Of a stretch of 64,000 nucleotides of DNA, positions 12,670 through 23,600 are shown piece by piece. The DNA comes from Tubiluchus corallicola (Eukaryota; Priapulida; Priapulimorpha; Priapulimorphida; Tubiluchidae): contig JAQGDQ010000030.1 in the NCBI GenBank assembly GCA_030141605.1, positions 355,171 through 419,170 of the forward strand, written 5' to 3'. Under the pieces are notes generated by a model. The model saw only the letters and a list, made by a program, of their open reading frames with translations, was not told the origin of the DNA and did no database searches. Position numbers and translations under genes: made by a program. Position 1 is the stretch's first letter. Every line of letters starts with the position of its first letter.

Positions 12670-15600
12670 GGTGAATGACACGTCACATTAACGTACAATC
12701 CGCGGGCGAAAAGGTACCATCAAGCAAAACTGCACTGATTATTAATCGTACCAAACTATAGTATTAGATAACCAAAGATCAAAAGTCCTGTAAACTTTGA
12801 AATTTGACTTGGTCAGCAAATCCATGTGCTCATGTAAACAAAAACCAGCTGTTTCGCTGGCGCGTGGCTCCATCTGGTGTGCAATTTTCCAGTTGCTTAA
12901 CAGCAGGTTGTCAAAACACTTCCGCGTTACTTAGTTGTGAACAAACTATACAGTTAAATGTTTATTTTTATAATATTTTACAGTGTTTAAAACCGTTGTA
13001 TACTTTCATTGTATAAATACTCCAATCCTTTGTATGATTACTTGTACTCAGTAGTAAGCTCGTGTGTTGGTATTAGACACGACTGTTTTTTTCGGAGTCT
13101 CAGACTGGGCTCACTTAGTCAATTGATAACACCATACGTGCCTTTTTGTAGTATTGGTCTTTTTTAGCATTATTTATTAATTAGCACATGGTAACTGTGT
13201 TTTGCTACTAAATTCGCAATATTGGTTATATAGAAACATCACTGAAAAAGATTATAGCTTTACTAAAATTTTAGATGAACTGTAAATCTGAATTATACAT
13301 GCTACCTCAAAATATGAGACAGGTGGCGTGTCATAGCCCACTCCACCAAGATTGCCTGACTTTGTCAAAGCTTGAATTTCATTATGGTTTTTTTGGGAAG
13401 ATTGTGTGTTTTTATCATCTCTTTGAATGTTAGGACAAGAATCCATAGATAGAATTCCAAAATACAGCCAGGTCCAGATAGCTTTGACCCATTATTGACC
13501 TTCAATTTCCGTTTTTGTCTGCTAACTGTTGGTGTCAGGGGTCAACTAATCTGTGCATATTTCATACAGCTGAATTTGTCTCATCTAAACCATTCACTTG
13601 ACATAATATGCATGCCACTGTTGCTTTACACTTCAAAAAGTTTGCATGCCTGACTTCCCAATTTCGGTTTTTACTATCAAGCGGAAAATTTTCTCAAGGA
13701 CATATTGGCCTATGTATAGCCATGCACAATTCCTTGACCCTACCCAGCCACCTAGTCAAATATTGTGCACCCAAGCTCAAAAACTGCAGGAGATCCAGCC
13801 TAAAAACTGGAACTTCTGTCCATTCCATAACCTTTGTTCCGGAGAAAACACGTAATCGTAAATTCCCTTATGTGCATATATAAGGTATCTACCTAGGAGT
13901 TTCTTGATTCTGGTCCTCTAAATTTGAGCTTTGCAAAATTGACAATGCGTTCAGGACAGGAATGGTCACTTAGGCCCCATTTATTGAATGGGTCCAGAAA
14001 TAAATCCTAAAAGGGAAAATGTTCATTATAATGCTCTATTACAGAATAAAAACGTCTGTGGCTTTGTGCACTGTACTGACAATTTGGTACCGATAAACAG
14101 CTAATTAAAATTATTTTCTGTCCGGTATAATTAATTAACAGGAAAAGTGCTCACTGCAACATTGAACCACAGTTTTTTGTGACCTTTGTATGATTTCTGA
14201 ATGCACGAATGGTCAGGGATCTCCTGCATTCTCTTGAGTCGTGATACTTCTTTATCATATATTTTTCTCATATATCATATATATAAACTTATTCTCAGAA
14301 AATTTATGGGCTTTTAATGCAATATTTATCTACAGCCATTCTGAGGTCATTCATTAAGCAACATGCAACTTAAACCTCCCGAACCCTTTTCAACTCACTT
14401 GGGCACACTGCAAGCCAGCACTCAAAGGCAGGGCCTGCTCAATGAGATGTTTGTGGCAGAACTGGATCTTTATCTAGGATGTCCCCCTAAGATGAGTCAC
14501 TGAACCAGCAGAGGTATATCAGGCATTCTCTGTCTCGTTCAGGTACATCTTTCCGCTATGGGTTAAGCAGGCAAGGTCTATGGATGATATTGTACTCAGA
14601 GAGTATCAAACCCACAGTGTCTGCACTATCACATCTGCAATGTGCCACCAAAACTTTGGTTTTGTATGCATATGTGAAAGAAAGATTCTTTTTAGCATCG
14701 TTTGGCTCCCTTCATGACACATGGCCCGGCCTCATTCGTCAGATTTGGCGTTCATTAGGCATTTTGCAATAGCGTATCTTTCATATGTTATGCAAGTGTT
14801 GTAGCATTTCGAGTGTGTCTTCATCTAAGGGATAAATTGAAAATAAATCTGCTGTATTGCTTCTGCCTTCTGCACATATTTTTTAGGAAAACCTTCTGAT
14901 ATATTTTTACTTTTTGTGCTCCATGATGAACTGATGGTTCATAACATTGGTGAATTTCAGTCACACAAGAACCATGTATCTGCTTTTCATCTGAGTGAAA
15001 TTGATTTGTCTAAACCAACCAATATTACAAAATTCTTATTAAATTAATAATATTATTTTTTTAATTATCTGCCACTGTACAAAAGTAAATGAACTGGAGC
15101 TGTCAGGTCAAAATGCTTTTCACTGATTTTTTCCCTGTTTTTTTAGTTCACTCTTGGGCTGTAAAATTAGTTTTCATGAATTTTTTCACTCTATTTAGGT
15201 CGGAGCTCTCAAAACATTTACATTGTTTGGAAACGGTTGTTTGCCCCTGTGCATTAGACAGTTTGCTAGTACTACATTTTAACAACGTACTTAGTTTATA
15301 TCATCTATGTTGACTGAATGCTTCATGATGTAGGTTTGAACGAACCTTATAATTTATCTGAAATTTCTTGATCAAGAGAAGAAACTCATTTCTGAGTGGA
15401 GGATTGATCATGAATTGATGCCACTAATCTTCTTGATTCAAGACTATATAATTCAAGTATATTCCGTGACATATAATTGTCTGACTAGCTGGTTAGTAAA
15501 ACCTTTTCTAGGGAGTAAATTTATTTAACTGCATGTTTTATCGCTTGGTCATTTTATAAGTTTACTGAAATAACATTTTTCTAACTTTTTGTCATAATAA

Positions 15601-15708
15601 CTGTTTTAACCAAATGTTATGGACATAAACGTTTTTTCATTACTTTTAATTTCGACTGAAATTTTAATTGTTCAGTTTATGACATTTCTATTTTCCTACT
15701 CATTTAGA
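12670..15708. other. Intergenic region between MTTP (minus) and SLC35D3-like (plus), head to head
   Basis: No supportable gene is seen. The MTTP promoter and 5' UTR must lie just above 12669. An element on the minus strand, CAAAGTTTACA (12792-12802), is one base from an HNF4-type half-site, but this is weak. The SLC35D3-like coding start sits 2 nt after a strong 3' splice site (polypyrimidine then CATTTAG, ending 15708), so at least one 5' noncoding exon must lie further left in this interval. The block 13450-14780 is less AT-rich than its surroundings and may be a decayed repeat, but I could not identify it. Confidence 0.6.
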
Positions 15709-15709
15709 T

Positions 15710-18700
15710 ATGTCGCTAAGAAGTATAGGAGCAGCTGTGTTTTATGGAGCATCTTCCAGTTCAATGGCACTCATCAATAAAGCTGTGTTGAATACATATG
15801 AATTCAATTTTCCTTTTGTCATTATGACTGCCCAGATGTTGTTCTCACTACTACTTCTAGAACTTCTTAGGATTTTAAAACAGGTAAGTCTGTTTTATAT
15901 TGATTCTCATTTACTCTCATATACAATCATACCTGGGTTTTCGAACGTCTCAGTACTCGTACAAATCGGTATTCAACCAGAAAATTCGAGTCGAAATTGT
16001 CTCCATTCTCGACCAGAATTTCGGTACTCGACCAACCGCCAAGCACGTGATAAACGCATACTCGGCAAGCCGAGTACAGCCGAGCGTAACCGACCGCACC
16101 CGAGAGTAGTCATACACGTGTTTCTGCTCTTGCTTACGCATACCATCACACTGCTACCAACACGTAAGGTTTTTTATGCAGGAATAATTATGTTTTTCTT
16201 TCTAAGGAATTCTATTATGTTTTTCTTATCAATAATACCACATCTACTGTTTGAATAAGCATTTTTGCATTATTATATTTCGTTTTAGTAATACTTTACA
16301 GTTCATTTGGTGCTTGAGAACGGATTATTTACTTTTACATTATTTCTTATGAGAATAAATGATTCGGTACTCAACCAAATCGGTTTTCAAACACTTTTTA
16401 GAAACGAATTATGGTCGAAAACCGAGGTATGACTGTAACTTAAACCAGGAGCTCAATTTTTCTGTTCCCTGTGCCCTTGGCATTTTGACAGTTAGCCCTA
16501 CATACTACTGTTTAATCACAACATGTCACAAATTAAGTCTAGTAAATCTATTTTTTATTTTGGAAATTCTTCTTTTAACATTTGTTCTCCATGCAAGGTA
16601 TTGTAACATTTAGATTATACAACACTTGCATCAAAATTTGCAGCAATGCTGATGACGAGTCGTGTCTCTCAATTACTTATTTCTTACTCGTTACTGATTG
16701 AAATTACGAGTTATAATGTAACACAGCAATAACATCACTATCAAAATGTGATTTTACCTTGCTATCGTGGGTCTATTTTTCCTTTTGAGGCCATCCACAT
16801 ATAACGATATCAAGTTTTTGGCCAATTTTGAGAACCTACCTGCCTTGCATTATAATGGTGTTATCATATGCCCCATCATATATGTACCCCTTACATTGAT
16901 ATTGATATCACATCGATGTAGCTTTTTGTACATTGTATTCTTCTTCCTCCTAAGGACAGGCAACAACATCACTTGTGTTAATTAATGGGAAATCATCAGT
17001 AGATTCTACTGGCATCGGCTGTGGCAGCCCCAATTTGCTGAATTCATTTTCATTAACCCATTTTGCAGGTACCTCCTCTTCGCAGCTGATTACAAGTGGC
17101 CATTTCTTTTTCTGCATAATAATATCATGGCTAAATCACCTTACCTATCTTGTGTCCTAATGGAGTTATCATATCTCATGCCGCCTATCTAGCATAAACT
17201 TGATACCATTATGGGTGGATAGCCCCTTTACCTTCTTCTGAACCTTTATCTTATGCAGTACTGACAAATTTGATGTTCCATACTTTTATATTTCAGGTTG
17301 ATTTACCTTCATATGCATTCGCTAGAGGTCGCCAGTTCTTCTGGCCATCCGTGTGTTATGCATTCCATGCCACTTTGTCTCTCATCGCATTGAGTGGCAT
17401 GAATATTCCTATGTATGGTGTTCTCAAGCGGTGTGTCCCATTGGTCAATCTTATTCTCGCCATTGTTGTCTTGAAGAAAGGTATCCCGGCAACCGGGGTC
17501 ATTGTCTCTGTTATTGTCATAACAGTTGGATGTGTTATAGCAGGTAAGTTTATTTTGCGCAAATACTTATGCTGTTATAGGTAATAGGAAATAGTTGGTG
17601 CTTATTTAGCATTAGCGATGGATTATTATACAAATTAGGGGCGCTGGTTACAGACAAAAAATTACCAAAACCTCATTTAAAATACATTGTTTGGCATAAA
17701 TTTGCATAACCTTCGCATAAATAACTTTTTGATTTTAATATTAATTATTAAGATTTATTAAAGAGCTTAATTTTTGCATTTTTGCAGCACTCATTATTAT
17801 CATTTTTAGTGTATGGCGATTTATGTTACTAAATGTTTTTGAAACACTTGTTAAAGAAGTAAACTGCTATAACTGTGAAGTTTAAGACATAATAAAAATA
17901 AATTCTGTGACATTGTAATGAATGCAGAAACAGCAAAGACAAAGTTTTTTTATGTAGCTATGTGACTACCTGAAAAGATGTTGTTTTTCTTTCGTGCTCT
18001 GCAATAGGTATCGGGGACCTAACATTTAATCTATGGGCGTATATAGCTTGCACAGCAAGCGTTTTTGCTCAGGCGTTCTATCTCACTCTTGTGCAACGAT
18101 GTGCTGAAGGAGATTTCTCCACAACTGAGATTATGTACCTCAATAGCTACAACTGTTTTCCTATCTTACTGGCACTAACATTTGTGAACAGGGAGTTATC
18201 AGCATTGGTAAATTATAAGTTCTACACAAACACAGGCTTCATCATCATGTTTGTGCTTGTTGTGTCCATGGGAATGGTGTTGAATTATTCACTGTTTTTG
18301 TGCACATCTGTTAACTCCGCACTGACCACAAGTTTGGTGGGTTGCATTAAAACTGTCGTGCAGACTGCTGCTGGTATATTCATGTTCGACGGGATTCCAT
18401 TTAGTGTGTTGAACACTGTGGGAATATTGATGAACTTGAGTGGTGGCTTTCTCTACACTTACGAGAAGTTTGTAGAAAACCGCCGACAGCACAAAACCAC
18501 GTCGCACCTGATTTCAGTCGACACACGGCCACTTTTAGTCTCAAAACCGTCCAAAGATGTTAATGCTAATGGAATTTTGGGCACAGATCATAATTTGAAC
18601 TACTCAAAACATAGGCAAATTTCCAACCAGGAAACCAGAAAAAATAATAAATTATCATGGCTTCTAGGCAGTTCTGTCTTTCCATCAGCCAGGACAAGAG

Positions 18701-18747
18701 AAAGACTACACAGTGATATAGTAGAAGAAGAGGAAAATATTACATGA
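15710..18747 (+). CDS. SLC35D3: Nucleotide-sugar transporter of the SLC35D family, SLC35D3-like (3 exons, 386 aa)
   Basis: This is a multi-pass membrane protein of the drug/metabolite transporter superfamily. Relatives exchange UDP-sugars for UMP in Golgi/ER membranes; SLC35D3 itself has an unsettled substrate. Coding exons are 15710-15883, 17297-17543 and 18008-18747 (174+247+740 nt, phases 0 and 1, both introns GT-AG), ending in TGA. N-terminal hydrophobic helices are followed by INKAVLNTYEF, MNIPMYGVLKRCVPLVN, a GIGDLTFNL loop at the exon 2/3 join, and NSALTTSLVGCIKT near the last helices. The LKRCxPLV block and AGxGDLT loop look closer to SLC35D3 than to SLC35D1/D2. A hydrophilic tail of about 85 residues after FVENRRQ is serine/lysine-rich and would be cytosolic. 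The ATG is 2 nt past an acceptor, so a 5' UTR exon is expected upstream. Family is secure; the D3 subtype is inferred from a few motifs. Confidence 0.87.
15924..16435. mobile_element. Nonautonomous pogo/Tigger-like MITE in SLC35D3-like intron 1
   Basis: A 512-bp element is flanked by TA on both sides (15922-15923 and 16436-16437). Its left end reads CAATCATACCTGGGTTTTCG. The reverse complement of its right end reads CAGTCATACCTCGGTTTTCG. Subterminal copies of the motif (C/G)GGT(A/T)(C/T)TC(A/G)A are present inside both ends. It has no transposase frame. TA duplication and CAGTCATACCTCGG-type ends are typical of pogo/Tigger elements. Confidence 0.85.
16950..17117 (-). other. Coding-like fragment of unknown origin, antisense in SLC35D3-like intron 1
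   Basis: On the minus strand an open frame of 55 residues begins MQKKKWPLVISCEEEVPAKW, contains NENEFSKLGLPQPMP and DDFPLINTSDVV, and ends in a stop. An acceptor-like TATTATGCAG lies at its 5' edge. The composition is protein-like, with few rare residues, unlike nearby intronic frames. Flanking sequence has stops in all frames. It may be a transposon-derived remnant or an isolated exon; I do not recognise the family. Confidence 0.3.
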
Positions 18748-20685
18748 CAAGATGCTAGCTAGTGAGAAATGCTCTGGGTTTTGTAACTGTATAGTATTGT
18801 TACTCCTCATTTTGTTTTAGTTCAATACGCTTTTTAGTTTTGCAAGACTCTAGAATATGTTCTTCACAAATGATGTGGCATTATGATAATATAATATAGA
18901 ATTAATTTGTTCTTATCTTATTAATTAAGCCTCGTCTGAACTACGGTCAGGAAACAAGGCCACTTCTTGTTTGTGTAGTGAAGCCAGTTACAAAACTTTT
19001 GGAGCTTTTTAACAAATTACCTGAAGCTATTTATACAGGTTATTTAGCCTTAGTAATCTGTACACTTCAAACATGGTAAAGCCGCATAACCCTAATCTTG
19101 TGAAAAGTATATAGATGTTGTAAACTTTTAAGCTTGGATAAGCATGACGAAGCCATGTACCTGCCATATGTGAAAACAAACATATACATGTGATAAAGCC
19201 ATTAAAGTGATATTAGTATAAAGGCATATTTGTTGAAAATTCATCAGTGTGCTGAATTGAAAGTGTTACAGTAGAAATTCCGAAATAGGATTTTGGTTGT
19301 GTAGAATTTAATGAATGTGATTGACGACCGTTTTATTATTGGGTGATCACTGTTTTTATTTTGGTATGCAGAGTGTGAGTAAACATGTATAAGAGTGAAT
19401 GCACTTCCACTTAAGTTGTGATATAGCTTATGGCCTTTTCAATAATTTTAGAATAGAACCAATCAAATACTTATTTAAGTTTTAGAGGGAAACTAACTCA
19501 ACTTTTAGAGGGAAACTAACTTTGTTGAGTTTGATGGTTACGATATTTCATATGATCCATATTTATACCATTTACAAACTGATTATTTTTGTGTCTTATA
19601 TTGTCTGCACTTTGGAAAATATTTGACATTTGTGAAGCACCTTGGTACTGTATAATATTTACTCAACTGTATCCTGTTTCTGAATCTTTGGTAGCTATCA
19701 TTGTGTGAATGTTATACCTTTTTGTTCATTCAATTTCATAGTTATTATGCCTCGGGTATTTAAGTGACAAGCTATATCTTGAACAAAAACAATGCAATGA
19801 CTGAGCTAATTAGAACATGATTATGTACGATTTTAATTGTTATGTATTTATAAATACTGAAGTGGTTGTTGAACATTTATTGTTTAGATTCTCTGTTCAG
19901 GTAATGCACTAATGACCACCAGTAGCATTGGCATTATAAAGAGCACTGTCACAAGTTAGTAATACAAATTCATTATTATTACTGTTATAACAAAAGCAAG
20001 TTTATTTAGTGCAGAAGTTATACGATGTCAATAGTCAACACTTGACACAAACAGATTCTTGCACATCTCTGTACAAAAGTTATTTATATAAATACAAAAA
20101 TCAATGTCTTGCTAACATCATAAAAATGTTTAGAGATCCAGACAAAAATATATTATCTTCTGTTTGTTTTGGCACATTTTCTCATTTTTATAATCAATGC
20201 TTGCATTTATATAACATATTCTTTTAAACAAGTTCCAAGTTTTTCACAATGAATACTATAGTACGTACAAAAAAGCATTCAAACTAACACTTCTGCATTA
20301 TTTTGAAATACAAGATCAGCACAAAACTGATTTAAATGAGCACTTGAGTATTTGCTTACTAAGCTATATAAATATCACTACATGAATAAATAAAATACTT
20401 TAATTTACAGCACCATTATAACACGTTTGGCTGTTTGCTTTAGCGAAGCAAAATTTACACCATCATCATTTACTTTATAAAAAACATCACTTTTCTTTTA
20501 AAAAATGACTAGCTTCCATACAGGCTATAGGTTATAGTACATGGGACAGGTATGTGAAACACTGTTGCATCAGTAGCTCAAGCTTAAGTTACATTGAGCC
20601 GTTAAGTAACAAATCTGTACATAGCACCCGAGTACTAGCACCCTGTATTCCTCGAATATCATGTCGATATTTGAACAACAGCTCA
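18748..20685. other. Tail-to-tail 3' region of SLC35D3-like and the large minus-strand gene
   Basis: No coding sequence is seen. The plus strand has overlapping AATAAA signals at 20385-20394, about 1.6 kb after the transporter stop. The minus strand has an AATAAA (plus-strand TTTATT at 20001-20006) about 680 nt after the stop of the large gene. A two-copy direct repeat, TTTTAGAGGGAAACTAACT, lies near 19480-19520. Confidence 0.45.
20385..20394 (+). terminator. Candidate polyadenylation signals, plus strand
   Basis: Two overlapping AATAAA hexamers are the clearest plus-strand signals I noticed downstream of the SLC35D3-like stop. Use by that gene would imply a 3' UTR of about 1.6 kb that overlaps the 3' end of the convergent gene. 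This is inference only. Confidence 0.3.
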
Positions 20686-23600
20686 TTATCTGTTAAATAT
20701 TTTCTGCAGCCAAGAATCATGTTTTGATTCAGGTGAATTCAATACAGATTTAGATTTCAGGTAGAGTTCTCCAGTTGATGCTGTTTCACCATGCCAAGAT
20801 GCCGTCATGTCTCCCTCAGATGGCAGGTGCGATCCATTACGGCCCGATGGAGGCACACGCATAATGGGTGGAGTGTAAAAACCAAGGTTTCTCTCTCTTA
20901 GACCACCAGGTGGCTGCTGACGCACTTCGTGAATTCGCCTTGCTGATGGTGAAACACTTCTGCTAGTGGTAGGGTGGGATATGTAAGCTATATCTTCAGT
21001 TGAATGTAAATATGTTCCAGGATGAGGAGCACAGTGCTCCCCTGAGCTGTGAAATGGCGAGACCCTCTTGCTGGGAAATTGGAACACATTTTCTTCATTT
21101 GAAGGACCCTGCATTTTGACACCACCTTGACAAGTAATGTATGTTCCAGGTGGCGGTAGAACTGAGCCACTGCTTTGCAGATGAGTAGCATATGGCATTT
21201 CGCCAGTAGGTGTAACAGGGTCCTCGCTGGCATCTTCGTAATCTGACGGTGAATCTTCTGATGAAATTTCTGTCTGCTGACAGAAGAAACCGCTAAGCCG
21301 GTTCCGATGTGCCAAGGGAGATTTGCTAGAGTGAGACAATTCTCCACAACAGGGTGACTCTTTTGGGGCAGTCCTAGAAAAAGTAAAATGATAATGAGAT
21401 AAATGTTGTTTTTATGAAACTGGAAGTTTTATTAACCACTTTGTCCAAATTTCTAATTGTTGGCGTAATCAGTGAAATTAAGAAGAAAACAAAAATCACA
21501 TCTTTGAGACTACCATAGAAATTGAAACTAACAAAGAATAATTGTCACTTTAAAATCTTTTGACAAATATTTTAATGCAACAGGAATACCAGCAAAAGTA
21601 CAAAGGATACTTTATGTTTTACACAATAACAATGCTATCACTTCAGTAATAAACTATGATTTCCAAGTTAGTAACGTCTTGGAGAACAGTCATTCAATAC
21701 ACAAATTTAATGGCTCAGTAAAATATATGTAGTGCATCTTAGTGACAAAATACTGATGCAACATGGGGCCCCTTCTACTAAATGTAAACATCATGCTCAC
21801 ACAGTGCAGAAAAAACAATGTAGGACTTTGGCATTTAGAAGTGAGCCTAATTTTGGTATAATTTTGGGGGTTATGTAGTAACCCTTCACAAGTGTGTGAA
21901 TTCAAGATAATATCTCATCTTGAAAGATGTATTTTTATGCAATATCATGTTCACTTTGTGTTTCATGCAGTACTAGCCATAAAAATATGCAAAAATTAAA
22001 ACCGCATACATACACGTAAAACAAAGACGGAAAAAAAACTATGTAAAGTAACCATAAAGTATCAAATTTGCAGAAAGTTAAAGACAGTTATCACCATACC
22101 TGGGTGTAAGCCGATGAAATAGTTTCAGGAACATGCTTATAGGGTGAGCCACGAGTCATCTATAGAGGGATAATAAGTTAATGATTTACAAAATTATAAA
22201 CTGACCAACTACACAGTACACACACTTTATGTTATATGTGCTAAATATTGCTACTGTCCCAAGAAACTAGACTGACAGACAGAACTGTGTGATGGTGATC
22301 AGGTAACTTCTGTTAGCCTGGTAGTTCCCTGTTAGTCTACTAGGGACACTCATTTGTATTTTCATTGCAAAGTAATTTCAGTCACTTTTATGAAGCCAAC
22401 ACGGTTAACAACTCTACTTATTAAGAATGAAATAAAAGTTGTTTATAGATAATAGAAGTCAGTATACTGAACTCGTAAAATGCCATGTATACATGGAAGT
22501 GCACTCAATCTCGTACATACAGTTTCACTATTGATTTTTATTTGCTTTCCATTTGCAAATAAAATCGATCAGTGAGAATATTGTAATGTCCACACTTACA
22601 TAATATACATGGCAATATGTTAAAATTAAATAATTTATCACTTATGTACAGTAAATAAAACTAAATGTGGGAGTGCTTATAACATGCAAAATAAATGGGT
22701 TTGACAAGGGTCTTTGGAAATAAAATTTAATCTACCAATGTATAAAATATTGTTAGGTTTTAATGGATAATTTACTAAATTTACTTGGAAAAGTACTTGG
22801 GCGACTTTGACGGAGGTGTTTTGCGCTGAACAACAGGACTACCACCAGTGCTGCCATCTGTTGCGCCGGAGAACTCAGATTCGGATGAAGAGATAACTTG
22901 CCTGCGAGAAGAGCCTTGTGCTTTCTTTGCGGGATAACCTGGAGAATGCTCTACAAAGTAATGCTCATGACTTAAACTGTGAGGATTAGAAAGTCTTTGT
23001 TGATTTTTTTACACAGCAACTTAATGGAACTAATTTTTTTGCACTTTGAAATGAAGATATACAAAGGCGCAAGAGTACCTTTTAATACTTCAGTTTTTTT
23101 GTATAAAAAGTTTTGTATAAAATTCAGCTTTTATCAGTTATGTTAGAAATATGCTTTATGTGAAGCAAGTTCAAACAACGTATGTTTTAACAATATTAAT
23201 TAAAAGAGCCACAAGTAATAATAACTTTGTTAAAAAACTGCAAGTTGAAGTTGAACTGTAAGGAACTTACCGACAGTTGGACTGCTGCTGTAGCTACTAG
23301 CAAGGTAGTAACTTCCAGAGCTGACATGACTGCGCTTCTTTTGAGGTGACTTAGGTAGCTGGCCAGTTGAAAATGCACTAGTCAGTTTCCCTACCTGGCC
23401 TCTGTTTGTCCAGTCTCGTACCTTGATGGTCGGGCTTCCCTGGCTCTTTTTCGTATCTGTTCCTGAACTCTCACTCGACCGCCTCATCAGTACATGGGCA
23501 AGTTGCATTATCTTGGAATCTCTTCTTCCTTGTTTAGTAGTAACTAGCGTGGTGGCTGATGAGGAGCTTTTGTCTTTTGCTGAAGATGTTGCTTCGTTTT

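Noticed and set aside
14584-14772. Plus-strand frame in the MTTP/SLC35D3 intergenic region
   Set aside because: No splice or start context; flanking frames are broken and the composition is inconclusive.
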